From: an uncultured bacterium
Lineage (GTDB): Bacteria; Spirochaetota; Spirochaetia; Sphaerochaetales; Sphaerochaetaceae
Length of the DNA: 10,243 nucleotides
NCBI GenBank assembly: GCA_905215015.1
Contig: CAJMOS010000106.1
Coordinates: 1-10,243, forward strand
Direction: 5' to 3'
Made by a program: the position numbers and the translations under genes. This document shows positions 1 to 6,282 of this stretch, in pieces; position 1 is the stretch's first letter, and each line of letters opens with the position of its first letter. The notes beneath the pieces are model-generated. The model did no database searches and was not told where the DNA came from. It saw nothing but the letters and a program-made list of their open reading frames with translations.

Positions 1-692
1 TTGCGCAGCGGCATCTGGCTGAGTTGCTTCTGGATGGCGATCTCCGGCACACTGCCTATGACGCTATCCTTTGGACCGGTAAAGCCCAAATCGGTCTGGT
101 AGGCGGTACCATGGGGAAGGATCTTGGCGTCGGCTGTGGCCACATGGGTGTGGGTTCCGACCACTGCGCTCACTTTGCCGTCCAAGTAGAAACCTAGCGC
201 TTCCTTCTCGTCGGTAGCTTCGGCGTGGAAGTCGACCAGCACGACAGGAGTCTGGCGTCTCGCCTGTTGGGCCAGCTTCAGCCCGACACGGAACGGATCA
301 TCGGTCTGGGGCATCTCGATACGCCCTTGCAGGTTGATGACTGCCACCGGGCCGCAGGAGGTGGACACGACGCACATGCCATGGCCAGGCGCTCCATCCG
401 GGTAGTTCGCCGGCCGGAGCAAGCGGTTCTCGCTGTCCAGGACCGGACGCAGGTCCTCCTGTTGCCAGATATGATTGCCACTGGTGATCACGTCGACCCC
501 CAAGGCAAAAAGCTGGTTCATCTGCCCCACCGACAGCCCGAATCCGTCAGCGGCATTCTCGCCGTTGACCACCACTACATCAGCCTTGGTCTCCTTCTTC
601 AAGTCTCCCAAGGATACAAAAAGCGCCCGGAGGCCGGGTTGTCCGCAGACATCCCCCAGCATCAGGGCGTTCAATGACTTTTTCTCAGCCAT
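1..692 (-). CDS. ymdB: YmdB-type (TIGR00282) metallophosphoesterase, partial at C-terminus
   Basis: Cytoplasmic dinuclear-metal phosphoesterase of the YmdB/TIGR00282 family; the Bacillus homologue hydrolyses 2',3'-cyclic nucleotides and influences RNase Y activity and biofilm formation. The 230 visible residues hold the expected metal-site motifs in order: GD at 13-14, NGEN at 43-46, GNH at 72-74, DFHAE at 154-158 and GTHTH at 179-183 followed by VATAD. All predicted ligands (D14, E45, N46, N73, H156, H181, H183) are present, so the enzyme looks active. Family members are about 260-270 residues, so roughly 30-40 C-terminal residues lie beyond the left edge. The ATG at 692 starts 2 bases after the rny stop and is preceded by AAGGTAA, a plausible ribosome site that overlaps the rny stop codon; translation is probably coupled. 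The substrate in this organism is inferred from the family. Confidence 0.93.
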   Translation of the reverse strand, partial: MAEKKSLNALMLGDVCGQPGLRALFVSLGDLKKETKADVVVVNGENAADGFGLSVGQMNQLFALGVDVITSGNHIWQQEDLRPVLDSENRLLRPANYPDGAPGHGMCVVSTSCGPVAVINLQGRIEMPQTDDPFRVGLKLAQQARRQTPVVLVDFHAEATDEKEALGFYLDGKVSAVVGTHTHVATADAKILPHGTAYQTDLGFTGPKDSVIGSVPEIAIQKQLSQMPLR

Positions 693-694
693 GG

Positions 695-2224
695 TTACCT
701 TGCGTATTCGACAACGCGGCTTTCGCGGATGATCGTCACCTTGATACGGCCGGGATAGCGAAGCTCAGCCTCGATTCTCTCGGCGATCCTGCGGGCGATG
801 TCCTTAGCCTGCTCGTCATTCACCTTCTCGTTGTTGACCATGATGCGGAGCTCCCTGCCCGCCTGGATGGCGAAAGCATTGTCCACACCATCAAAGCTTT
901 TGGCGATCTTTTCCAACGACTCAAGGCGCTTGATGTAGTTGTCGATTGTCTCGCGTCTCGCACCGGGACGGGAAGCGCTGATCGCGTCGGCAATCTGCAC
1001 GATTACCGCCTCAACAGTCTCAGGCTCCACATCGTTGTGATGCGCGAGAATGGCGTTGACGACCTTCGGGTCCTCACCCAACCGTTTGGCCAGGTCAGCG
1101 CCCAATTCGGCATGGTTCTGGTCGCTTTCGCTCTCGATACCCTTGCCGATGTCGTGCAGCAGACCCGCGCGCATCGCCAGCTGGCTGTCGGCGCCCACCT
1201 CTTTGGCGATCATGCCGGCGAGAATGGCGACCTCCTTGCTGTGATTCAGCACGCTCTGTCCGTAGCTGGTACGGAAGTAGAGCCTGCCAAGAGCCCTGAT
1301 GGCCTCCTGGCTCATGTTGCTGATGCCAAGATCGAAGACCACCGTCTCACCCTGGTCCATGACGACACGGGCGATTTCCTTGGTGACTTTGGTGACGACC
1401 TCCTCGATGCGGGCCGGATGGATACGCCCGTCCTGCACCAGACGCTCGAGGGAGACACGGGCAATCTCGCGGCGCACCGGGTCAAAGCAGGAAATGACAA
1501 CCGCCTCAGGAGTATCGTCAATGATGATATCCACTCCGGTCAGTGTCTCAAGGGTCCTGATGTTGCGTCCCTCACGGCCGATGATGCGTCCCTTCATCTC
1601 GTCGCTGGGCAAGCTGACGGAGGAGACGGTGGTGTCACCGGTCACCTCAGAGGCAAGCCTCTGGATGGAGGAGACGATGATGTCCCTGGCTTTCTTGTCG
1701 GCAGTCAGCTGCGCCTCGGCTTCAATCTTGTTGATCTCCACTTGGGCGTCGTGGCGAGCGGCATCCTGCATCTGCGCCATGATGGCGTTCTTCGCTTCAT
1801 CAGCGGTCATGCTGGCAATCCGCTCCAGCTCGCTGGTAAGCGAGTCCTCGCGGTCGGAGAGAGCCTTCTCCCGATCGTTGAGCGCGTTCTCGCGGTCTCC
1901 CTGTTGTTTTTTGGTATTCTCGATCTCGCCTTGCTTTTTCTCGAGTGCCTCTTCCTTGTCCTGCAGGCGGCGTTCCGTCCTCTGCAGTTCATTCTGACGC
2001 TCTCGCGCTTCACGTTCCTGCTGACGCTGTTCGTCCAGCAGTTGCTTGCGTGTCTCAAGAACGAGTTCGTTTTTCTTTGCTTCCGCTTCTTTTACAGCCT
2101 CAGCATCCAGACGGGCAGCCTTCTGCTCGATGGAGGTGAGTTTAAATTTCGCATACAGCCAACGGGCACTCCAGCCCAGCGCAATACCAACTACAGCAAC
2201 CAGGAGAGTAATAACATACGACAT
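695..2224 (-). CDS. rny: Ribonuclease Y
   Basis: Membrane-anchored endoribonuclease that starts mRNA decay in many bacteria lacking RNase E. The 509 residues match the usual family length (about 510-520). In order: one N-terminal transmembrane helix (about residues 3-24), a long charged coiled coil rich in Glu, Lys, Arg and Gln (about 30-190), a KH RNA-binding domain with the G-R-E-G loop at 216-219, and an HD phosphohydrolase domain with the catalytic His-Asp at 357-358 inside LLHDIGK, followed by AHHND and the ADAISASRPGAR motif. The ATG at 2224 is preceded by AGGGGG about 7 bases upstream and puts the membrane helix at the very N-terminus, which supports this start. It is first in a two-gene unit with ymdB and has its own near-consensus promoter. 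Nothing appears damaged. Confidence 0.98.
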   Translation of the reverse strand: MSYVITLLVAVVGIALGWSARWLYAKFKLTSIEQKAARLDAEAVKEAEAKKNELVLETRKQLLDEQRQQEREARERQNELQRTERRLQDKEEALEKKQGEIENTKKQQGDRENALNDREKALSDREDSLTSELERIASMTADEAKNAIMAQMQDAARHDAQVEINKIEAEAQLTADKKARDIIVSSIQRLASEVTGDTTVSSVSLPSDEMKGRIIGREGRNIRTLETLTGVDIIIDDTPEAVVISCFDPVRREIARVSLERLVQDGRIHPARIEEVVTKVTKEIARVVMDQGETVVFDLGISNMSQEAIRALGRLYFRTSYGQSVLNHSKEVAILAGMIAKEVGADSQLAMRAGLLHDIGKGIESESDQNHAELGADLAKRLGEDPKVVNAILAHHNDVEPETVEAVIVQIADAISASRPGARRETIDNYIKRLESLEKIAKSFDGVDNAFAIQAGRELRIMVNNEKVNDEQAKDIARRIAERIEAELRYPGRIKVTIIRESRVVEYAR

Positions 2225-2237
2225 ATACTACCCCCTA
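2225..2237 (-). promoter_or_regulatory. rny ribosome binding site and short leader
   Basis: Reading the minus strand, TAGGGGGTAGTAT immediately precedes the rny ATG. AGGGGGT is a good Shine-Dalgarno match at normal spacing. Given the upstream -10 box, the 5' untranslated leader would be only about 20-25 bases, leaving no room for a structured riboswitch. Confidence 0.7.
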
Positions 2238-2253
2238 AATTGTATTAAAATTT

Positions 2254-2282
2254 ATTCTAGGGGTGCCTTGCCTGATTGTCAA
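2254..2282 (-). promoter_or_regulatory. Sigma-70 promoter of rny-ymdB
   Basis: On the minus strand a perfect -35 box TTGACA (2282-2277) is followed by exactly 17 bases and then TAGAAT (2259-2254), one mismatch from the TATAAT consensus. An AT-rich stretch follows, in which transcription would start near 2245-2248. This is the best promoter-like sequence in the intergenic region and it sits just ahead of rny, so rny-ymdB is probably transcribed independently of the ribosomal operon. Activity is inferred from sequence only. Confidence 0.8.
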
Positions 2283-2309
2283 GGATAGCGGGAAACATGC
2301 AAAACCGCC

Positions 2310-2321
2310 GTTACCAGTAAC
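2310..2321. repeat. Small inverted repeat upstream of rny promoter
   Basis: GTTAC and GTAAC are separated by CA, giving 5-base arms about 28 bases upstream of the rny -35 box. It could be a weak operator half-site pair or chance; no matching copy was seen nearby. Confidence 0.2.
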
Positions 2322-2359
2322 ATGGATTGTCCACAAAACGAATCAATCAGGAAAGCTTC

Positions 2360-2613
2360 ATGGGACGAGTAAGAAGTACCACACCTCTGGTTTGTGCGCA
2401 TAGGCATTTCACGTACGAGGAGAGACTGCAGTCGGAATCCTCTCTCTTTCAGGCACGTGGGAACTGCCGAAAACCACGAGCCCCATGATGCTTGGCACCC
2501 TACCGCGCAAGCATCCGAGGACCATCTGCTCGATGAAGGGCTCCAGCCACCTGCTTGCCATCACCGAAAGAAAGACCCGTATGGAAATCTCCAGGAGAAT
2601 CCCTGACAGAAAG
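2360..2613 (+). pseudogene. IS30-family transposase remnant (broken)
   Basis: Fragments of an IS30-like transposase are spread over different plus-strand frames. Starting from ATG at 2360, the frame reads a short basic stretch and then HFTYEERLQ at 2405-2431, resembling the N-terminal helix-turn-helix of IS30 transposases (typical form: LTYEERxxIE). After a shift of frame comes GTWEL near 2452-2466, like the GHWE-(M/L)-D motif around the first catalytic Asp; here the Asp is absent (Pro follows). In the same frame, LLAITERKTR and then IPDRK at 2551-2613 resemble the conserved strand after that motif (typical: LLTLTERKTRxEI...IPDK). The middle of the protein, roughly 120-150 residues, is missing and the C-terminal part with the other catalytic residues is not found. 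No terminal inverted repeats or target duplication could be identified. It is inert. The family call rests on short motifs recognised by eye. Confidence 0.5.
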
Positions 2614-2819
2614 CCAAAGCCTTCGCCGACACCGTCGAGGGGCACCTCGAGGGCATCGTCCTATGCCTGTCCACCGGCAAGATCGAGGACACCAACAACA
2701 TGATCAAGACCACTCGCAGATGCGCTTACGGTTTCATGGACACCCAATACTTCTTCTCCAAGATCTACGGGAACTCCCGCAAGTCCCCTCAGCACTGGCT
2801 ACCCCACGAAATGAAATGA
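2607..2819 (+). pseudogene. ISL3-like transposase C-terminal remnant
   Basis: An open stretch of 70 codons, closed upstream by a TGA at 2604-2606 and ending with a TGA at 2817-2819, has no suitable start. It contains LSTGKIEDTNNMIKTTRR, then CAYGF and QYFFSKIY. This matches the C-terminal block of ISL3-family transposases, where the usual form is STGKxEGxNNxIKxxRRxAYGYxxxEYFxxKI. The Glu of this block is one of the proposed DDE catalytic residues. Here Gly after the Glu has become Asp. Only about the last sixth of a roughly 400-residue protein is present, so this is a dead relic. It abuts the IS30-like remnant directly, and the first residues (KAKAFADTVEGH) could belong to either element. Confidence 0.7.
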
Positions 2820-2989
2820 CAGGACGGCCGGGCTACCTACCGGCTCTGGCACGTGAAAGCGCGTGCGTTGCGTTTTTATCTTTGCTTTGCAGTTCCCGTC
2901 TGGCGTTACCGCTCTCGAAATCTGCAAAGCAATTGCAACAGGAAAACGTGAACAAATCTATATCAGCGATAACCCGCAGGAAAAACATG
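2820..2989. other. Non-coding stretch between IS remnant and rplQ terminator
   Basis: No open frame with a recognisable product, no RNA gene and no convincing promoter was found here. The only structure seen is the inverted repeat at 2882-2932, listed separately. Together with the remnants and the rny promoter it makes up the 839-base gap between rplQ and rny. Confidence 0.6.
2882..2932. repeat. 11-base perfect inverted repeat
   Basis: TTGCTTTGCAG at 2882-2892 is matched exactly by its reverse complement CTGCAAAGCAA at 2922-2932, with 29 bases between the arms. It lies downstream of the rplQ terminator on the minus strand and 3' to the ISL3 relic on the plus strand. It may form a hairpin in read-through RNA or be an old mobile-element end; no U-run follows closely enough to call it a terminator. 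Confidence 0.5.
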
Positions 2990-3014
2990 AAAAAACCGCC
3001 CCCGAAGGAGCGGT
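2990..3014 (-). terminator. Intrinsic terminator of the spc-alpha ribosomal operon
   Basis: On the minus strand ACCGCTCC, loop TTCG, GGGGCGGT, then a run of T form a classic rho-independent terminator. The 8-base-pair stem includes one G-U pair, is closed by C-G around a UUCG tetraloop (an unusually stable loop), and is followed by five or six U. It begins 49 bases past the rplQ stop, marking the end of the long operon and separating it from rny. Confidence 0.93.
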
Positions 3015-3063
3015 CTTGGTCAGAACACTGACCTCTTGCATTCGCAACACGGAAATCCGGGTC

Positions 3064-3627
3064 TTATTTGTCCCCGCCGCCAGCCTTGCCGCCGGCCATC
3101 GTCTTGCGGACGCCTGCTGCCTTGGCAGAGCCCTTCGCAGCAGCTACTTTCGAAGAACGGGCGTGCTTCTTCACGTCCTTGTTCTCAGCCTTCGGAGCAG
3201 CGGCTTTCTTCTCGGAAGCCTTCGCTTCCTTCTCTTCAGCCTGCTTCTCGGCCTTCTTCTCGTGCTCGGCGGTCTTCTCAACCAGCTCGAGGATGCACAT
3301 CTCAGCGGCGTCGCCAACACGGAAACCGGTCTTCAGGATTCTGGTGTAACCACCCTTTCTCTCCTTGAAGAGGGGCCCGATCTCGTTGAACAACTTGGCG
3401 ACAACACCCTCGTCATAGATATAGGCGGCCGCGATTCTGCGGTTGTGGACGTTGTCCTCTTTTGCGCGAGTAATAAGCTTCTCGGCCTTCTTGCGGACCT
3501 CGAGAGCTTTCGGTTTGGTGGTCTCAATCCGTTCATACTTGAACAGAGAGGTGACCATGGAACGCAGAAGGGCCTTACGCTCAGCGGAGCGTCTGTCCAG
3601 CGCGTTGAAACCAATCTTATGCTTCAT
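3064..3627 (-). CDS. rplQ: 50S ribosomal protein L17 with C-terminal extension
   Basis: Large-subunit protein bL17, the last gene of the alpha operon. Residues 1 to about 118 are the normal L17 fold: MKHKIGFNALDRRSAERKAL, then the ALEVRKKAEKLITRAK helix and the RVGDAAEMCILELV ending that normally closes the protein. After that comes a low-complexity tail of about 70 residues rich in Ala, Lys and Glu, ending in a Gly-rich segment. Total length is 187 against about 120-127 in most bacteria. The tail is basic overall, probably disordered, and may contact rRNA or the ribosome surface; that is inference. The ATG at 3627 lies inside the rpoA coding end (11-base overlap) with an AGAGG-like ribosome site within rpoA, suggesting coupled translation. 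Confidence 0.97.
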   Translation of the reverse strand: MKHKIGFNALDRRSAERKALLRSMVTSLFKYERIETTKPKALEVRKKAEKLITRAKEDNVHNRRIAAAYIYDEGVVAKLFNEIGPLFKERKGGYTRILKTGFRVGDAAEMCILELVEKTAEHEKKAEKQAEEKEAKASEKKAAAPKAENKDVKKHARSSKVAAAKGSAKAAGVRKTMAGGKAGGGDK

Positions 3628-4684
3628 TGCTGTTATCCTCTTTATTCTCGGCTGCGCCGTTAACCCTCATGGCGGTCTTCAGCACACTGTAATCAGTCAT
3701 TCCGAGACTCAGGTTCCACTCTTTGAGTTTCTCCTTGATCTCCTGGAGGCTCTTCTTACCGAAATTCCTCGTCTTGGCCATCTCTTCCTCGGTCTTCTTG
3801 GTCAGATCGCCAATGGTTCTGATATTGGCGTTCTTCAGACAGTTGGACGAACGGACGGTGAGTTCCAAGTCCTCCACAGGGGTGTTCAGAATCTTGCGGA
3901 CCCTCGCTTCCTCCTCATCAATCTCATCGTTGCTGTTGATCAGCGACTCATCGAAGTTGATGAAAATCTGGAAATGGTCCTTCGCGATTTTGGCCGCTTC
4001 CGCCAAGGCATTCTGGGGAGCGATGGTGCCATCGGTCCAAATCTCCAGCGTCAGCTTATCGTAATCGTTGCGATAGCCAACACGGGTCGGCTCGATGTGG
4101 TACTTCACCAGTTTGACGGGAGAGAAGACACCGTCGACAGGGATGACACCAGCCTCGTCCTCAACATATTTCTTGTTGATTTCAGCCGGCACATACCCTC
4201 TGCCAAGGTCAATCTGTACTTCCATCTCGAGGTTGCAGTCATCCATCATGGTAAAGATCACCAAATCCTTGTTGGTAATCTCGACCCGGTCACGCTCAAA
4301 GTCTGCACCGGTTACGACTCCGGGGCCTTTGCACTCGATCAAGAGGGTGGTACCCTCCACATCTTCGGGCATCCTGATCTGCAGCTTCTTCAGAGCGGCG
4401 GTGATGTCCATGATGTCCTCACGGACACCAGGAATCTGCTCGTACTCGCTGACGATCATCTTGGCATTGCCATCCTTGTCGTAACTGGTGAACTTCACGG
4501 CAGTGACCGCATATCCCTGGATAGAGGAAAGGAGCACTCTGCGGAGCGTGTTACCAATGGTAGTTCCAAAGCCTCTCTCAAACGGATAGGCGATGAATTT
4601 GCCATAGTTCGTTTCCACTGCGCTATGCTCGAAAGTAATCCCCTTGGGTTTCTTGAAACCCTTAAGCAGGTTTTTGCGTGCCAT
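3617..4684 (-). CDS. rpoA: DNA-directed RNA polymerase subunit alpha
   Basis: Alpha subunit, which dimerises to nucleate assembly of RNA polymerase and contacts upstream promoter DNA and activators. The N-terminal domain shows the dimerisation helix FERGFGTTIGNTLRRVLLSSIQGYAV (around 36-61, given here as recognised family sequence). The C-terminal domain begins with the acidic DEIDEEE linker region and contains VRSSNCLKNANI, whose Arg at 278 corresponds to the DNA-contacting Arg265 of E. coli, then TIGDL and NFGKKSLQEIKEKL. The protein is 355 residues, longer than the 329 of E. coli, because of a polar tail of about 25 residues after the LSLGM end of the domain. The N-terminal start MARKNLLKGFKKPKGITFEH is of the spirochaete type. 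It begins 10 bases after the rpsD stop. Confidence 0.99.
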   Translation of the reverse strand: MARKNLLKGFKKPKGITFEHSAVETNYGKFIAYPFERGFGTTIGNTLRRVLLSSIQGYAVTAVKFTSYDKDGNAKMIVSEYEQIPGVREDIMDITAALKKLQIRMPEDVEGTTLLIECKGPGVVTGADFERDRVEITNKDLVIFTMMDDCNLEMEVQIDLGRGYVPAEINKKYVEDEAGVIPVDGVFSPVKLVKYHIEPTRVGYRNDYDKLTLEIWTDGTIAPQNALAEAAKIAKDHFQIFINFDESLINSNDEIDEEEARVRKILNTPVEDLELTVRSSNCLKNANIRTIGDLTKKTEEEMAKTRNFGKKSLQEIKEKLKEWNLSLGMTDYSVLKTAMRVNGAAENKEDNSNEA

Positions 4685-4694
4685 GAACTACTCC

Positions 4695-5336
4695 TTACTT
4701 GGAATACAACTCGACGATCAGCTGCTCGTTGATCTTCTCGAGCTCGGTAACTTCACTTCTCCTCGGGACGGCGTTGAAGGTTCCCTTCATCGCATCCGGA
4801 TCCAGCGACAGCCAGGGGCAGACACCGCTCTTGCCGAACTCTTCAAGGTTCTGCTTGATCAGCGTCAGCTTCTGCGCACGCGCCGTCAGGGTGATCACGT
4901 CACCCGGCTTCACGGAGTAGGAAGGAATGTTGACCCGTCTTCCATTGACCATCACGTGGCCATGGTTCACCAGCTGGGCAGCCTGGTTGCGGCTGGCGGC
5001 GAAGTGGAGGCGGAACACGACATTGTCCAAGCGGCACTCGAGCAGGCTGATCAGCGTCTCACCGGTGATTCCGGGGCGGCGGGCAGCTTCCTCGAAGGTT
5101 CTCTTGAACTGCTTCTCCAGCATGCAATAGGTCTTCTTCAGCTTCTGCTTCTCAGCCAGCTGGAGTCCATAGGTGGTCTGCTTCTTCGCACGAGCCCTTG
5201 GATCGCGGCCAGGAAGACCAGCATTCTTGAGATCGTTCAACGGGCACTTGCCAGAGCGGCAGCGGTCACCCTTGAGAAACAGCTTGCAGCGCTCAGCTCT
5301 GCAAACTCTGCATTTTGGTCCAGTATATCTTGCCAT
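4695..5336 (-). CDS. rpsD: 30S ribosomal protein S4 (zinc-binding form)
   Basis: Primary 16S rRNA-binding protein that starts assembly of the 30S body; in E. coli it also represses the alpha operon. The 213 residues begin with the cysteine form of the N-terminal zinc site: C9 and C12 (CRVC), C26 and C31, the same spacing as the zinc-binding S4 of Bacillus stearothermophilus. The GLQLAEKQKLKKTYCMLEKQF helix follows, then the S4 RNA-binding domain with RLDNVVFRLHFAASRNQAAQLVNHGHVMVNG and PSYSVKPGD. The ELYSK-type C-terminus is normal. The gene lies between rpsK and rpoA, as in E. coli and unlike Bacillus, where rpsD is elsewhere. Whether S4 autoregulates this operon cannot be told from the sequence; I saw no obvious pseudoknot. 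Confidence 0.98.
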   Translation of the reverse strand: MARYTGPKCRVCRAERCKLFLKGDRCRSGKCPLNDLKNAGLPGRDPRARAKKQTTYGLQLAEKQKLKKTYCMLEKQFKRTFEEAARRPGITGETLISLLECRLDNVVFRLHFAASRNQAAQLVNHGHVMVNGRRVNIPSYSVKPGDVITLTARAQKLTLIKQNLEEFGKSGVCPWLSLDPDAMKGTFNAVPRRSEVTELEKINEQLIVELYSK

Positions 5337-5354
5337 TTTCTTACCTGCTCCTCA

Positions 5355-5732
5355 TCAGACTCTTCTGCTCTTGCGAGGTCTGCAACCATTGTGGGGAATC
5401 GGAGTGCAGTCACTGATGGTGCGGACCTTCAGTCCAAGCACGCCAAGAGAACGGATGGCGCTCTCACGGCCGACACCTGGTCCCTTCACAAACACATTCA
5501 CTTCCTGCAGACCGGTGTCCAGAGCGGCCTTGGCAGCCTTCTCCATCGTGGTCTGAGCGGCATACGGAGTAGACTTCTTGGCACCGCGGAACCCAAGTCC
5601 GCCGGCGCTTGCCCAAGAAATAGCGTTGCCCTGCAAATCCGTAATGGTGATGATGGTATTGTTGAAAGTAGCCTGGATATAGACGTTGCCTTCGTATACC
5701 GTCTTCTTAACTTTGCGTTTTACGTTAGCCAT
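5355..5732 (-). CDS. rpsK: 30S ribosomal protein S11
   Basis: Small-subunit platform protein uS11 that helps form the mRNA exit cleft. The 125 residues are full length. Typical blocks are visible: GNVYIQATFNNTIITITD near the start, the GFRGAKKSTPYAAQ segment, KGPGVGRESAIRSL, and the signature ending DCTPIPHNGCRPRKSRRV. The ATG at 5732 is 14 bases beyond the rpsM stop with an AGGAGC-like ribosome site. Spacing to rpsD is 18 bases. Confidence 0.98.
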   Translation of the reverse strand: MANVKRKVKKTVYEGNVYIQATFNNTIITITDLQGNAISWASAGGLGFRGAKKSTPYAAQTTMEKAAKAALDTGLQEVNVFVKGPGVGRESAIRSLGVLGLKVRTISDCTPIPHNGCRPRKSRRV

Positions 5733-5746
5733 TTCCTACCTGCTCC

Positions 5747-6112
5747 TTACTTCTTCTTCGCTGCAACGGTCTTCTTCTTACCCTTGCGAGTTCTTGCGTT
5801 GGTTCTGGTTCTCTGACCGCGAACCGGAAGACCCTTTCTGTGGCGAAGGCCGCGGTAGCAGCCAATGTCCATAAGGCGCTTGATATTCAACGCGACTTCC
5901 GTGCGAAGTCTGCCTTCAACTTTATAGTTCTCATCGATGACCTTTCTGACGACAGCCAGCTGGTCAACGGTCAAGGTGTTGATATTTGCATCCGGGTCGA
6001 CACCGGCCTTGGCGCAGATATCCATAGCGGTCTTGTTTCCAATGCCATAGACATACGTCAACGCGATCTTGGTCGCCTTGTTCGGTACATCAACACCAGC
6101 AATTCTTGCCAT
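5747..6112 (-). CDS. rpsM: 30S ribosomal protein S13
   Basis: Small-subunit head protein uS13, which makes bridges to the large subunit and contacts the P-site tRNA through its basic tail. The 121 residues start with MARIAGVDVPNKATKIALTY, continue with the YGIGNKTAMDI helix-hairpin-helix, and end with the diagnostic CYRGLRHRKGLPVRGQRTRTNARTRKG-type block and a Lys-rich tail. The start at 6112 is preceded by a strong AGGAGG ribosome site. The 35-base gap from rpmJ is the widest in this part of the operon but holds no clear promoter or terminator. Confidence 0.98.
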   Translation of the reverse strand: MARIAGVDVPNKATKIALTYVYGIGNKTAMDICAKAGVDPDANINTLTVDQLAVVRKVIDENYKVEGRLRTEVALNIKRLMDIGCYRGLRHRKGLPVRGQRTRTNARTRKGKKKTVAAKKK

Positions 6113-6147
6113 TTATGGCCTCCTACATTCAATGGTGGGTTGGAAAA

Positions 6148-6264
6148 TCAACCCTTCTGCCTCTGCTTGTGCTTCGGGTTCTCGCAGATGATTCTGACAA
6201 CACCATGGCGGCGGATAACCTTGCACTTGTCACAGATCGGCTTCACACTTGCTCTCACTTTCAT
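6148..6264 (-). CDS. rpmJ: 50S ribosomal protein L36 (zinc-binding form)
   Basis: A 38-residue gene for the small large-subunit protein bL36. It reads MKVRASVKPICDKCKVIRRH, then GVVRIICENPKHKQRQKG, and stops with TGA at 6148-6150. The zinc ribbon ligands C11, C14, C27 and H32 are all present, so this is the C+ form. It lies between secY and rpsM with gaps of 18 and 35 bases. In Bacillus-type operons adk, map and infA would lie between secY and rpmJ; they are absent here, as in enterobacteria and known spirochaetes. Confidence 0.97.
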   Translation of the reverse strand: MKVRASVKPICDKCKVIRRHGVVRIICENPKHKQRQKG

Positions 6265-6282
6265 GATAAAGCTCCTTCAGCC

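Noticed and set aside
674..2248. Long plus-strand open frame of 524 codons opposite rny
   Set aside because: It is the antisense shadow of rny. Rny has all its domains and a promoter and ribosome site, while the opposite reading shows no recognisable domain.
2409..2645. Minus-strand open frame of 78 codons in the rplQ-rny gap
   Set aside because: It is the reverse reading of the IS30-like remnant. The plus strand carries the recognisable transposase motifs; the minus-strand protein shows none.
2870..2990. Possible integron attC site or small RNA
   Set aside because: The inverted repeat drew attention, but no GTTRRRY/RYYYAAC core pair is present at the right places, and no promoter-terminator pair frames a small RNA.
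2863..3663. Plus-strand open frame of 266 codons running over the terminator and rplQ
   Set aside because: Most of it is antisense to rplQ, and the rest crosses the terminator; no family resemblance was seen.
3443..4732. Plus-strand open frame of 429 codons opposite rpoA
   Set aside because: Antisense to rpoA and rplQ, with no motif; a by-product of codon bias in conserved genes of moderate GC content.
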